From Croceicoccus ponticola (GTDB taxonomy: Bacteria > Pseudomonadota > Alphaproteobacteria > Sphingomonadales > Sphingomonadaceae): a stretch of DNA of 64,000 bases. How positions within the stretch are numbered: position 1 is the first letter of the stretch; every line of letters starts with the position of its first letter. Positions 45,393 to 54,710 of the stretch are shown piece by piece. The stretch is taken from positions 62,001 to 126,000 of the forward strand of contig NZ_RXOL01000001.1 of NCBI RefSeq assembly GCF_004004515.1, given 5' to 3'. The notes under the pieces were generated by a model, which saw only the letters and a list, made by a program, of their open reading frames with translations, did no database searches and was not told the DNA's origin. The translations under genes and the position numbers were made by a program.

Positions 45393-46597
45393 TCCATAGG
45401 GACGTTTCGCCGCGCCACGATCGTCGATTGGAAGGTGTGCCGTCGAGGGTCATGAATTGCATTTGCTGCGCAATTCCTGGCTCCATTGGTCGCGGATAGC
45501 GCCGGACAGTTGGAAGGTGACCGGTCCTGGAAAGAAAAGTCGACGCGTATAGCGATGTGACTGCTCTGGCGTAGGATTTTTCCTGGAACGCACGCCGGTC
45601 GGACCGAACTTGGTGAATGGCAGAAAATTTGGCGGTTCGATCGTTGAGATGTTTTCAGCGCGGGGGGCGCAGAGAATCTACCCTAAAACACGGAAACCAT
45701 GACGGCAAGAGATCCATGCTTTTCGTGGGGACCACCGAGAGGTCTGCGTCAGCCTGGATCTACTTGTGGGGCTGCATTGCTATGCGGAGACATGTTGTCC
45801 ATGTAGCGAGGGGCGCTGCTCCTCCAACCGTGGACTTCATGTTTTGCGAGTGAGTTTGGATTCATGTCTTCCGGGTTTCCATGTTTTCCTGGCTTCCATG
45901 GTTTAGGCTACCGGTCTTCGACCGGTAGCGGACCGCCGCTGCTTCGCAGCGACGATCTCTCTCTCCTTTGGAAAGTGATAACCACCATCCCAAGGAAGAC
46001 TCTCATCCCCCCGCGACCATGAAAAGAGATCATCATGGCTGCGAGGGGGTTTTTCCTTGGTTATCCCAGGGGAAGTGGTGAAGAGCATCGAGTTGTGCGA
46101 CAACTGGATCGGTGGGACGCCTTACCGATCGACCTGCTCCGAAACCCCGGCCTCTCGGCCCGTCCGGTTATCCAGCTCTTGCTGGAAGCACCCTGCTGAG
46201 CTTTCCTTCAACTCTCACAGGGCAGGGGGCAACGCCCCCATCTTTGTGGCAGCCTTTTACTCCCTCTGACGGAGCGGGGCGCTCACCAGCCGGGTGGTGC
46301 GGCTGATTCTCCCATTGCGTGCACTCGCGCAACTCCGGTCTTCGTCCCGGCCTTTGCTTTGCCGCAGGGCAGGCGGCTCGATAACGGTTCTTTACCCGCT
46401 TCTCGATTTTGCGCCGATGCGGCGACTTGATCCCATGTGCTATGACAACGCGCGGTTCGCTTAACCGGCTATCGCGGGCCAATTTTGACTTGCGCTCAGT
46501 ATAGCATAATGCCGACGCATCTCGGACTAAAAAATGACTAAGAAACAGGAGTATACTTTTCATTGCCGTAAAGCGACACACCTCCGGCACCTTAGCG
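45393..46597. ncRNA. 1.2-kb ORF-poor region with strong nested hairpins; candidate structured RNA (about 45905-46240)
   Basis: No protein-coding frame is convincing. Hairpins include CTACCGGTC/GACCGGTAG (45908-45928), GCTGC-TTC-GCAGC, a nested pair GATAACC...CCAAGG with CCTTGG...GGTTATC (about 45976-46066) enclosing a CCCCC/GGGGG stem, and GGGGGC-AAC-GCCCCC near 46223. The density and nesting suggest a folded transcript upstream of the pre-integrase gene. Strand and ends are not certain. Confidence 0.4.
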
Positions 46598-46627
46598 TTG
46601 ACAAGGCAACGTAGACGCGTCTACATC
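46598..46627 (+). promoter_or_regulatory. Promoter/operator of the small pre-integrase gene, island 2
   Basis: Consensus -35 TTGACA (46598-46603), 17 bp, then a weak -10 (CTACAT, 46621-46626). The spacer and -10 are covered by the perfect palindrome GTAGACGCGTCTAC (46611-46624). A protein bound there should block RNA polymerase. Confidence 0.72.
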
Positions 46628-46633
46628 TCGCTT

Positions 46634-46924
46634 ATGAAGAGTAAGAGAGACAATCGGTATTGGGTGGAGCGTCTTCAGAAGGAAGGGCACACGTCCTTGT
46701 TGCAGCGCGTCGAGGGTGGCGAAATCACCGTCTACAGAGCAACGCAGCTGGCCGGGTTTCGTCAAAAGAAGCCGCCATCGCCAGCGGGCAAGCTTTCGTA
46801 TCACTGGAAGCGAGCAAGCCATGATGAGCGCCAACGGTTTGTCGCTGCGCATGCCAAGGACATAAATCGCGTTCTGCGTGAAATTCGTGACCTTCTCCTA
46901 GAGGCGAAAAAACCCGCCGAGTAG
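46634..46924 (+). CDS. Small HTH-like protein preceding the integrase, copy 2
   Basis: 96 residues from MKSKRDNRYWVERLQKEG. Homologous to the protein at 32709 (RDN-x-YW, ISVY/ITVY-x-A-x-Q-x-AG-Y/F-R, SGKLSYHWKRAS, KKPAE). A longer frame opens at 46598 but would start inside the promoter. It lies 76 bp upstream of the integrase with the same conserved spacer (TTCTAGAAT and CTAGGATATGTTC). Confidence 0.72.
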   Translation: MKSKRDNRYWVERLQKEGHTSLLQRVEGGEITVYRATQLAGFRQKKPPSPAGKLSYHWKRASHDERQRFVAAHAKDINRVLREIRDLLLEAKKPAE

Positions 46925-47000
46925 GACCAAAAATGACCCGACGGGCTCTCGGGATTGTTCTAGAATAGCGGGATAAACCAATGTTCTAGGATATGTTCGA

Positions 47001-47948
47001 ATGATCAGTGTTCAAGCCAAAATTACCATCACCGAAGCCGCGAAGCTTTGGCTCCAGCGCTGCGAGTTGGAGCAGCTGGAGCGAGCCACGCTCCATTCCT
47101 ATCGTGGGCATGTGAAAAACCACATCGAACCGAAGATAGGAGATCTGCTGCTCAACGATCTGAGCGCAGTTCATGTGCGCGATTTTCTCGACAGCATGCT
47201 TCGCGACAGCACGCGGGCCATGGCAAAGAAATGCCTCACGACGCTGCGTTCGATCATCAGCACGGCCCAGGAACGTGGGCTGGTCATGCACAACGTCGCG
47301 CGGGACGTAAAACTCCGGCGTTCCGAACGACACGACCCCGATCGCGTGTTTCCGACAAAAGACGAAATCCGCGCTCTGATCAGCAACGCACCGCCGAAGC
47401 ACCAGCCGCTCATTATGACCGCTCTCTTCACTGGCATGCGAATGTCGGAGTTGCGCGGGCTCACCTGGGCCGCGATTGACTTCGAGCGCAGCATCATCAC
47501 CGTCAGGAAGCGCGCTGACCGCTACTGCGACATGGGCAACACCAAGAGCAAATCAGGACGTCGGGACATCCCCTTCGGCCCGCAGCTCGCTCAGGTTCTG
47601 AAACAATGGAAGCTCGCGTGCCCCACCGGAGAGAATGACTTGGTGTTTCCGAACGGCGTAGGCAACGTTGAAACACACTCGAACATCTATAACCGAATCT
47701 TCAAGCCGTTAATGGTCAAATGCGACATCGTGAACGCGAATGGAGCACCGCGGTTCTCGCTGCACGCGCTGCGGCATGCCGCCGCATCGCTGTTCATCGA
47801 GCAGGGATGGCCGCCTAAGAAGATCCAGGTGATGCTTGGGCATTCGTCCATCACCATGACCTACGATGTCTATGGGCACCTGTTTCATGATCCTGCAAAA
47901 GACGTCGACCTCATGGGCGAGATGGAAAGGGGGCTGCTGGCGGCGTGA
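47001..47948 (+). CDS. Tyrosine recombinase/integrase, island 2 (intact)
   Basis: 315 residues, the same length as the island 1 enzyme and closely similar throughout. Catalytic Arg (TGMRMSELRG), H-x-x-R (HALRHAA), His (LGHSS) and Tyr (DVYGH) are all present. The retron lies directly downstream, convergent, and then att 3. Confidence 0.95.
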   Translation: MISVQAKITITEAAKLWLQRCELEQLERATLHSYRGHVKNHIEPKIGDLLLNDLSAVHVRDFLDSMLRDSTRAMAKKCLTTLRSIISTAQERGLVMHNVARDVKLRRSERHDPDRVFPTKDEIRALISNAPPKHQPLIMTALFTGMRMSELRGLTWAAIDFERSIITVRKRADRYCDMGNTKSKSGRRDIPFGPQLAQVLKQWKLACPTGENDLVFPNGVGNVETHSNIYNRIFKPLMVKCDIVNANGAPRFSLHALRHAAASLFIEQGWPPKKIQVMLGHSSITMTYDVYGHLFHDPAKDVDLMGEMERGLLAA

Positions 47949-47965
47949 GTTGACGATACCTGTTT

Positions 47966-48919
47966 TCAATCTTTGCGATTGCGGGGCGGTAGGTGAAGCT
48001 TAGTGGCAGCGTCTATCACCGCATCTCCGTATTTGGCGCGAAGTCGATCCAGAAACTCCGGTTCATTCGCTTTGGCGAAGCCAAGCATGCCCTTCAGATA
48101 GCCGAGTTGATCTTGGTCGAGCTGGCCAAGAGAAAACCGATGAACCAACGAAGAGATCGCTCTCTTGCGATCTCTTCCGATCGATACTGCGCCGGCAGGA
48201 GTCACCACAAGGCCTGTAACCATCCGCTTCACGCTCCGGCCGTAAACTCCTCTCTTCGAATCATTGAACTTGAGCTTGGGCGAGGCGAGATGCCTGATGC
48301 GTTGACGAACCAAGCTTTCAAACGCGATGATCTGATCAATGGTTTGACCCGAAATAGTTATGTCATCGGCATACCGGCTGTAGCGTACTCCCATAGCCTG
48401 TGCATGTGCCGAAAGTTCAACGTCCAAATCGTAAAGAAGTATGTTGCTCAATATTGGAGAAGTGGGTGCCCCTATCGAAAGGCATTGGGGCTTTCTATGG
48501 CCACTACCCCAAAACAGTATCTGTGAAGTTATAGGAATTTCATCTGATAAAAACGGCTGAAAATTGTTATTTTTTAGAAAGCGGATCCAGTCTTTCACCT
48601 TAATATTTGGGAAAAAACGTTCGAAATCGAGCTTGAGAAAGAAGTTGCTGTCAGTATGAATGGCTGCATTATCGCCAATATTCCGGCCCTTCACGTAGGC
48701 CATCGCAGATTGATGGACTGGGAAGTTGATCAGATATTTATTGAGCATCAAGCGCTGAAGCGCCTTCAACTCGCGCGCAGGGTGTGCGATTTCACGCCAT
48801 CCTCCAGTCCGCTTGGGGATCTGATAGACCTTGTATCGCGAGGGGGCTGTGGTGATTATCCGCATGAGCTCTGGCTGCGGCAGGCCTGTTGCCCAAATGA
48901 GCTCCGACAGCAAGCTCAT
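47966..48919 (-). CDS. Retron reverse transcriptase
   Basis: 317 residues. The catalytic motif RYADDITIS has YADD at residues ~183-186. The retron-specific NAxxH motif is seen as DNAAIH (~84-88) and the VTG motif in RMVTGLVV (~234-236). Fingers/palm motifs FLKLDFERFFPNI and GAPTSPILSNILL are intact. It makes msDNA from the adjacent ncRNA. Its ATG overlaps the effector stop by 4 bp. AT-rich relative to the surroundings, a sign of transfer. Confidence 0.94.
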   Translation of the reverse strand: MSLLSELIWATGLPQPELMRIITTAPSRYKVYQIPKRTGGWREIAHPARELKALQRLMLNKYLINFPVHQSAMAYVKGRNIGDNAAIHTDSNFFLKLDFERFFPNIKVKDWIRFLKNNNFQPFLSDEIPITSQILFWGSGHRKPQCLSIGAPTSPILSNILLYDLDVELSAHAQAMGVRYSRYADDITISGQTIDQIIAFESLVRQRIRHLASPKLKFNDSKRGVYGRSVKRMVTGLVVTPAGAVSIGRDRKRAISSLVHRFSLGQLDQDQLGYLKGMLGFAKANEPEFLDRLRAKYGDAVIDAATKLHLPPRNRKD

Positions 48920-49860
48920 GGGATGGCGCCCTTTTTCTCTTGCACTCTCTCGCGCACCTGCCGAGAAAGTTTCAATTCTTTTGCGATCGCGTCCGCGACA
49001 TCGGCTTTCCGCCTAATCGGATCTCTCTCGACGCCCTCCTTGAAGCTGTAACGCGAAAAGGGATCCGCCATGGCAGTTGAACACCAATAATCACAATTTA
49101 AATGGCGGAATTTTGTTACCCAACCTGCGAGTTTCATACAAAAGAGCGCGTTCCTCAAATCCTTCTGTGTCATCGCTGGGCGGATCGCCTGCGTGTATGA
49201 TAATAGCTGTGTGATCGTCATGGCATGAGATAGGTGAAGAAGCCAAAGTATTAACACGAAAGTTTGAAGTTCTTCAGCTGACTTCCAACTCTCTTCTGCT
49301 GGAATACGCTTCAACTGCTCGTTAATAAATCCGACTATGTCGGAAACATGAGGTGCTGCTGTCTGCTTTATTAATGCGCTCTTCTTATTTAGAATCCAGG
49401 GTATTGCTGCAAGTCTTCTGTCATCCTCAGATTTTAATCTTTCCAGAGGGCCATATCTAACGAAGGACTCCGCCTCCTCGTGCTCGGATTGAATGAGCAC
49501 CGCAAGGCGTTTTCTAATCGAGGGAACGGCAGCGAACGCCCCAAGTTCTGCAAGGGAGCCGGCGCTTTCTGCGATCAGCAGGATCAGCGCGGCAATTTTT
49601 GAAATGTCCTCCTCAAAACTGATGAGGTCACCGTAGTCCGACTCTCGGTAAAGTTGGTTTGCTTCCTCGGCGAGCACGACATCGGCTTTTAGCCGGGGCG
49701 CGATCCGCCGATCGCGAAGAAGATAGTGCCTAAGGCTGCAAGCGGCGTGGGGGGCGTCTTGCATCGCCCCTCCGCAGAAAAAGATGAACTTTGACGGTCG
49801 CCTAATCCTAAGGGTTTCTAGGTCTAGGTCGTGATAAAGACGAAAAAGCTCTGGAGGCAC
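48916..49860 (-). CDS. Retron effector, nucleoside-deoxyribosyltransferase-like with C-terminal winged helix (type II-A-like)
   Basis: 314 residues. The N-terminal ~150 residues look like a Rossmann NDT/TIR-like domain (KFIFFCGGAMQ near the start; DISKIAALILLIAESAGSLAELGAF, whose Glu in SAGSLAELG is at the catalytic position of this fold). The C-terminal part is helical with a winged-helix-like region. Gene order ncRNA-effector-RT and the effector fold match Ec86/St85-type retrons, in which the effector depletes NAD or nucleotides on phage attack. GTG start at 49860. Confidence 0.83.
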   Translation of the reverse strand: MPPELFRLYHDLDLETLRIRRPSKFIFFCGGAMQDAPHAACSLRHYLLRDRRIAPRLKADVVLAEEANQLYRESDYGDLISFEEDISKIAALILLIAESAGSLAELGAFAAVPSIRKRLAVLIQSEHEEAESFVRYGPLERLKSEDDRRLAAIPWILNKKSALIKQTAAPHVSDIVGFINEQLKRIPAEESWKSAEELQTFVLILWLLHLSHAMTITQLLSYTQAIRPAMTQKDLRNALFCMKLAGWVTKFRHLNCDYWCSTAMADPFSRYSFKEGVERDPIRRKADVADAIAKELKLSRQVRERVQEKKGAIP

Positions 49861-49861
49861 G

Positions 49862-50045
49862 TAATCTCTTTACCTCAGGAAGGCAGGAAAGGCCTGGAGA
49901 GGTCATCGGCCCGAAGGGCGAGGCTTGCCGAAGAGATGAGCTCTCCAGGCCTTTCCTGCCGATAAACGCTCCCAATAACATAAACGTCTGGCTAAGCGCC
50001 CGACGAAGTTGGGGATGGAACTCCAACTTACGCGTAAAGAGTATG
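49862..50045 (-). ncRNA. Retron msr-msd noncoding RNA
   Basis: On the minus strand, 5' to 3': a1 at 50041-50034, complementary to a2 at 49873-49866 (8 bp); msr hairpin 50029-50006 (AAGTTGG/CCAACTT); a second hairpin 50005-49985 whose loop holds GCTTAGCC; then a long msd hairpin with perfect 20-bp arms (49960-49941 and 49901-49882). This is the standard retron layout immediately upstream of the effector gene. Priming guanosine and exact ends are not determined. Confidence 0.85.
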
Positions 50046-50169
50046 CCACACATGCAAAGTTTGCAGGCGAACGTCAACAGGTTCGATGGAGCACATGTCA
50101 AATCGTTATTGGCAACGTCGGGCTTGCGAAACATCGTCGCTTGGCCCCCGGAAACCTTCAACTATGCCA

Positions 50170-50185
50170 CGTAGACGTGTCTACG
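50170..50185. repeat. 16-bp palindrome beside att 3
   Basis: CGTAGACGTGTCTACG, a one-base variant of the palindrome at 38598, again 13 bp before the att core. Confidence 0.82.
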
Positions 50186-50198
50186 CTGCGTTTCCGTT

Positions 50199-50252
50199 GG
50201 AATCATAATCCGCGTGTCGGGGGTTCGAGTCCCTCCTCCGCTACCATTTTTC
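50199..50252 (+). repeat. Attachment site 3 (right end of island 2)
   Basis: Identical over the whole 54-bp core to the tRNA-Met 3' half at 18464-18517. Such identity suggests a recent or still functional site. Confidence 0.93.
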
Positions 50253-50432
50253 AATACATTGATCGCCGTCGATGAGTGCGGTTATTTGCCTCGTTCCGTT
50301 ATCGCTGAACCCTTATTGCGAGGGCGGGATTATTGCGTAGTGGCACGCCGACCTCGTTGCTATAGCAGGGTGTCGGCATAGTCTCCGAAAGAGATTTGGC
50401 GCGCGCTTCTTCTTGCGGGGTGCAACGAACCG

Positions 50433-51401
50433 GTGACGCTCGGCTCAGGACGTTATTCGCTTATCGCGGCGCTTCTCATTTTGGCGGCAATCGTCTTTGC
50501 CGCGCTGCATTTCGGTGACCTCACCCGCTTCGTTGTAATGGTGCAATCCGCACGGCCTGAGTGGATCATCTTCGCCATCGTCTTGCAACTTTGCACTTAT
50601 GTTTCGGTGTCAAAGGGCTGGCTGGCCGTATTGCAGCGCGCCGGTATCTTGCTGACACTGCGCCGGATCGTTCCGATCGCCTTTTCCAAGCTGTTCGTGG
50701 ACCAGGTGGTGCCTGCCGCGGGCATGGGTGGCAACGTGCTGCTGGTCGACCGGCTGACTGCGCTGGGCGTGCCGCGGCGCGCGGCCATAGCGGCGCTGTT
50801 GGTTTCGATGGTGGGTTATTATGCCGCCTATGCAGTGCTTTCGCTGTTGATGCTGATACTGTTGTGGGTGCACCGCGAGGCCACTCCGCTGCTTGTAGGG
50901 CTGGTTACGACCTTTTTGATCGTCGCGTTGGCAATTCCGTCGCTGGCGCTATGGCTCCGCGGTCGAGGGAGCAAGCCGCTTCCGCCAACGGGCGAGCGGT
51001 TTCCACCGCTCGCCAAATTGCTCTCGATCATTGGCGAGGCACCCTCCGAACTAGTCCGCGATCCCTTGCTGATCCTACGCGTGGCCGGATGGAACGCCCT
51101 GGTTTTTCTGGCCGATGCGGCAACGCTGGCCGCGTGCCTGCACTCTATAGGCGGGCCGTTTTCGTTTTCGACCGCCTTCATCGCGTTGATGATGGCGTCG
51201 ATTGCGGTGACGCTGGCGCCGCTGCCGCTTGGGCTCGGCAGTTTCGAGGCAAGTGCCACCGCCACGCTTTCGATGTTGGGCATCCCCATCGCGGCGGCAC
51301 TGGCGGCGACTCTGCTTCTGCGCACGCTCACCCTCTGGTTGCCGCTGATCCCTGGCTTCCTGTTGATCCGCCGGACGCCGAAAATTCGAGGTGGAGTATG
51401 A
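50433..51401 (+). CDS. UPF0104/lysylphosphatidylglycerol-synthase-TM-like membrane protein
   Basis: 322 residues, GTG start, about eight hydrophobic helices. Conserved-looking motifs are SKLFVDQVVPAAGMGGNVLLVDRL and TLAPLPLGLGSFEAS, both typical of the AglD/MprF-type flippase-like TM domain without a synthase domain. Its stop overlaps the ATG of the ATPase (ATGA). Possibly lipid flipping or scaffolding of the transporter. Confidence 0.82.
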   Translation: MTLGSGRYSLIAALLILAAIVFAALHFGDLTRFVVMVQSARPEWIIFAIVLQLCTYVSVSKGWLAVLQRAGILLTLRRIVPIAFSKLFVDQVVPAAGMGGNVLLVDRLTALGVPRRAAIAALLVSMVGYYAAYAVLSLLMLILLWVHREATPLLVGLVTTFLIVALAIPSLALWLRGRGSKPLPPTGERFPPLAKLLSIIGEAPSELVRDPLLILRVAGWNALVFLADAATLAACLHSIGGPFSFSTAFIALMMASIAVTLAPLPLGLGSFEASATATLSMLGIPIAAALAATLLLRTLTLWLPLIPGFLLIRRTPKIRGGV

Positions 51402-53947
51402 CAGTCCCCTGGAGCCAGACCGCGCAAGAGGCGCTCGAAGCGCTTCAGAGCCGCAACGAAGGCCTACATGAGGCGGAGGCAACGGGTCGTCTCGCGATTC
51501 AAGGCCCCAATCGGCTGCGCGATGGCGATAAGCGGCAATGGTCGGCCCTGCTCGCCCGGCAGTTCGCAAGTCCGCTGGCGCTGATCCTGATTTTCGGCGC
51601 CTTAATATCTCTGGCGCTGTCCGACTGGCTGGACGCTGCAATAATTCTTGCCATCCTCGCGGGCAGTGGCTTGCTCAGCTTTGGTCAGGAGTATCGCGCA
51701 GGCAAGGCGGTTGCCGCACTGCGCGCACGCCTTGCCCTTCAGGTGCGCGTTCTCAGAGCGGGGATGGAGCGACGCGTGGGCGCGGAAACGCTGGTGCCCG
51801 GCGACATCGTTCTGCTGGCTGCAGGCAATCTGGTGCCGGCCGACGGACTGGTCCTCGAAGTGCGGGATTGCCAGGTGACGGAGGCAAGCCTTACCGGCGA
51901 ATCTCTGCCGGTCGAAAAGGCAACTGGCGTTCTGCCAGTGCAGACACCGATCGCGCGCCGAACCAACATGCTCTTCATGGGTTCGTCGCTGCGCAGCGGC
52001 ACGGCGAAGATGCTGGTGACTTCAACTGGGCGCAAGACTGAGTTCGGCGCGATCGCCGAGCAATTGCGTAAGGCAGAGCCGGAATCCGAGTTCGCGCGCG
52101 GCATTCGCCGTTTCGGGGCAATGCTGCTGAGCGTGATGCTGGTAATTGTGCTGGCGGTGCTGGGGGCAAATCAGTTGTTGGGGCGGCCGCCGGTTGAATC
52201 GCTGCTTTTCTCGGTGGCGCTGGCGGTGGGCATTTCGCCGGAGATGTTGCCTGCGATCATCAGTGTCACGCTGGCCAAGGGGGCACGGAATCTCGCGCGC
52301 GGAGGTGTCATTGTGCGGCGGCTCGATGCGATTGAAAATCTGGGCAGTATCGATGTCTTGTGCACCGACAAGACCGGCACGCTTACCGAAGGCGCGATCA
52401 GGCTCGATGCTGCCGTCGATGCATCGGGGCAAGTGTCGTCGATGGTCGAACGGGCAGGGTTTCTGAACGCCGCGCTTGAAACCGGGATCGCCAACCCGCT
52501 TGATGCAGCGATTGTCGCGGCGGGCGAAGCCAGGGGAGCGCAGGTCGATCCTGCCATCAAGATTGATGAGATACCCTATGATTTCCTGCGCCGCAGGTTG
52601 AGCATCGTGGTTTCCGAGCCCGACGCAGACCATGTCCGAATGATCACCAAGGGCGCCTTTGCCGATGTGCTGTCGGCCTGCACGCTCGTGCAGCACGAAC
52701 ACGGGGTAAAGCCACTCGACGGTGCTGAGCGCGAAGCGCTGGAGGCAATGCTGCGCGAGCGCGGCTCGGCAGGCTATCGCGCGCTTGCCGTCGCAGAACG
52801 GCGGCTTTCGCGTCGTGATCGCTATTCACGCGATGACGAAAGGGAGATGATATTTCTTGGCCTGCTCCTGTTCTTCGATCCGCCCAAGCCCGAGGCGATG
52901 CAGGCAGTCCATGACCTCCAGTCGCTGGGCATTAGTGTGAAGATGATAAGCGGCGACAATCGCTATGTTGCTGCCCATGTCGCAGAGGCGGTTGGACTCG
53001 ACCCGAAGCGCCTGATGACCGGGGAGGCGGTCGCGAAGATGTCGGCTGAGGCGCTGTGCCGACGCGCGGGCGAGATAGCCATATTCGCTGAGACCGACCC
53101 ACAGCAGAAGGAGCGTATCATCCGCGCTCTTCAGCAGGCGGGGCACGCCGTTGGCTATATGGGCGACGGGATAAACGATGCCCCTGCGCTGCACCTTGCC
53201 GATGTCGGAATATCAGTCGACCAGGCTGTCGATGTCGCTCGCGAAAGCGCCGATGTCGTGCTGCTTCGGCGCGATCTGGACATACTTCGTCAGGGTGTGG
53301 TGGACGGCCGGCGCACTTTCACCAATACGCTGAAATATATCGCGATCACCGTCAGCGCCAATTTCGGCAACATGGTAAGCATGGCGATTGCGACGCCGCT
53401 GCTTCCTTTCCTGCCGCTGCTTGCCAAGCAGATTTTGCTCAATAATTTCATGTCTGACCTGCCATCGCTTGCCATATCGACCGATAATGTTGACCCGGAA
53501 AGCGTCGCCGCCCCGCAGCGCTGGGACATTGGGAAGATCCGAAGGTTCATGATCGTGTTCGGGCTGGTGAGTTCGATTTTCGACCTGCTGACCTTCGCCG
53601 TTCTCCTGTTGAGCTTCAAAGCCGATCCGACAACTTTCCGCACGGCCTGGTTTCTGGTGTCCCTGCTTACGGAACTGGCAGTGCTGTTCTTGTTGCGCAC
53701 GCGCCGGTTCGTGCTGGCGAGCAGGCCTTCGCGATTGTTATTATGGAGTAGCGTGGCAGTGGCGTTCGTGACGCTGACTTTGCCCTATGTTCCGCTTGCG
53801 CAGGAAGCATTTTCACTCACGCCGCTGACGCCTCTACTGCTGGGCTTTTGCGTTGCAGTTACAATCGCCTACGCATTTGCCACTGAGGTTGCGAAATTCT
53901 TTTTGGCCAAGTCTGCGGATCGAAACTGGCCTCATAAGGGCGCTTGA
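51398..53947 (+). CDS. mgtA: Magnesium-translocating-type P-type ATPase (MgtA-like)
   Basis: 849 residues from the ATG overlapping the preceding stop. An N-terminal cytoplasmic region, then TM1-2 ([17 protein letters not shown]). The actuator has [14 protein letters not shown], phosphorylation site [14 protein letters not shown], and hinge [21 protein letters not shown]. The C-terminal helices have [38 protein letters not shown] and DNVDPE, characteristic of MgtA/MgtB. Expected to import Mg2+; related P3B ATPases differ mainly in substrate. A longer frame starting inside the upstream gene is not coding. Confidence 0.9.
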   Translation: MTVPWSQTAQEALEALQSRNEGLHEAEATGRLAIQGPNRLRDGDKRQWSALLARQFASPLALILIFGALISLALSDWLDAAIILAILAGSGLLSFGQEYRAGKAVAALRARLALQVRVLRAGMERRVGAETLVPGDIVLLAAGNLVPADGLVLEVRDCQVTEASLTGESLPVEKATGVLPVQTPIARRTNMLFMGSSLRSGTAKMLVTSTGRKTEFGAIAEQLRKAEPESEFARGIRRFGAMLLSVMLVIVLAVLGANQLLGRPPVESLLFSVALAVGISPEMLPAIISVTLAKGARNLARGGVIVRRLDAIENLGSIDVLCTDKTGTLTEGAIRLDAAVDASGQVSSMVERAGFLNAALETGIANPLDAAIVAAGEARGAQVDPAIKIDEIPYDFLRRRLSIVVSEPDADHVRMITKGAFADVLSACTLVQHEHGVKPLDGAEREALEAMLRERGSAGYRALAVAERRLSRRDRYSRDDEREMIFLGLLLFFDPPKPEAMQAVHDLQSLGISVKMISGDNRYVAAHVAEAVGLDPKRLMTGEAVAKMSAEALCRRAGEIAIFAETDPQQKERIIRALQQAGHAVGYMGDGINDAPALHLADVGISVDQAVDVARESADVVLLRRDLDILRQGVVDGRRTFTNTLKYIAITVSANFGNMVSMAIATPLLPFLPLLAKQILLNNFMSDLPSLAISTDNVDPESVAAPQRWDIGKIRRFMIVFGLVSSIFDLLTFAVLLLSFKADPTTFRTAWFLVSLLTELAVLFLLRTRRFVLASRPSRLLLWSSVAVAFVTLTLPYVPLAQEAFSLTPLTPLLLGFCVAVTIAYAFATEVAKFFLAKSADRNWPHKGA

Positions 53948-54047
53948 TCTTGGCATCATGCGGTGCCAGCGCCTCGCGGAATGCGTAAAGCGGGCTGGTG
54001 CCGATGTCGCCGTAAACTACCCCAATCGCGCCCAGTGTCAGTGCCAC
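53943..54047 (-). pseudogene. kup: N-terminal fragment of a Kup-type potassium transporter
   Basis: About 35 codons read [34 protein letters not shown], the conserved start of Kup/Trk K+ uptake proteins. It then runs straight into the end of the ATPase gene. The rest is gone, so the ATPase cassette or a deletion has replaced it. Confidence 0.82.
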
Positions 54048-54186
54048 CAGGGAATTACGTTGATAGTGTTAAGCTTATACAGTTGAGGGCATCCGAGACG
54101 AAGGCCATGCTATGCATTGAACAAACGTTAAGATGCCATATGGAATGGAAGCCCGCCGGATAAAGAAGGCATAAAGGTTTCATATT

Positions 54187-54224
54187 CCGTGTTTCGGGGG
54201 TTCGTGTCCCTCCTCCGCTGCCAT
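54187..54224 (+). repeat. Decayed tRNA-Met fragment (att-like)
   Basis: CCGTGTTTCGGGGG and TCCCTCCTCCGCTGCCAT match the T arm and acceptor end with several substitutions. A DUF2075 gene copy begins ~160 bp later, the same spacing as after att 2. Confidence 0.78.
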
Positions 54225-54384
54225 CCCTCCATACAACACAGCATTATCAGGTTGATCGTTCGGCTGATCGGTGTGTTGGAGGACTGGGCATGAACTTGGT
54301 TGCGTTATTGGCTGCTTAGGTCATTCGACCTACGCTGGCCTTTGATGTCCGTTTGCATTCGGGCGAAAGCAACAGCGAACTTCT

Positions 54385-54630
54385 GTGACCAGCAACACTC
54401 GATCGTTCTTTGCCAGCTCCGGCGCAGACTTTATCACCAAAGACCCGCAAACGATCCTCGGTGTGCTTGCAGTGCGCGTTGGTCTTCAGCATGCCGGTGA
54501 TGAGACCCAGCAGATAAAGGCTTGGGAGCGACAGATTGCGTTGCTTCAGAGTGCGCTGAAGGTTCTCGACAATCCACCTGATGGTGTGCTGCTTGAGCGG
54601 ACAACTGTTTACCGCGCTTTCGAGGCATGA
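54385..54630 (+). pseudogene. Truncated copy of the DUF2075/nuclease-like gene
   Basis: GTG start and first ~72 codons match the gene at 38845 (TSN-x-RSFFASSGADFI, QIKAW-Q/E-RQIALLQSAL, PPDGVLLE), then the frame diverges and stops after 81 codons. About 90 bp upstream of the start are also shared. The nuclease-like and helicase domains are lost. Confidence 0.88.
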
Positions 54631-54710
54631 TTCTATGTCCCCTCATTTGAGTGCGAAGGGGAATTGAGGGGCGATTGACAATTTGGCGCAAGTTCTGGTC
54701 ATCTTGAGAG

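Noticed and set aside
46168-46590. 140-codon minus-strand frame in the ORF-poor region
   Set aside because: Overlaps the strong hairpins, weak start, no similarity; I treat the region as noncoding.
49808-50161. 117-codon minus-strand frame over the retron RNA region
   Set aside because: It crosses the msr-msd hairpins and has no protein-like features; the RNA explains the sequence.
50561-53947. A 1128-codon frame that would fuse extra N-terminal sequence to the ATPase
   Set aside because: The first ~280 codons overlap the flippase-like gene in another frame and look like high-GC noise; the ATG at 51398 with 4-bp overlap explains the ATPase.
54385-54630. Functional small gene
   Set aside because: The first 72 codons copy the 38845 protein and then drift; it is a truncated copy, not an independent gene.
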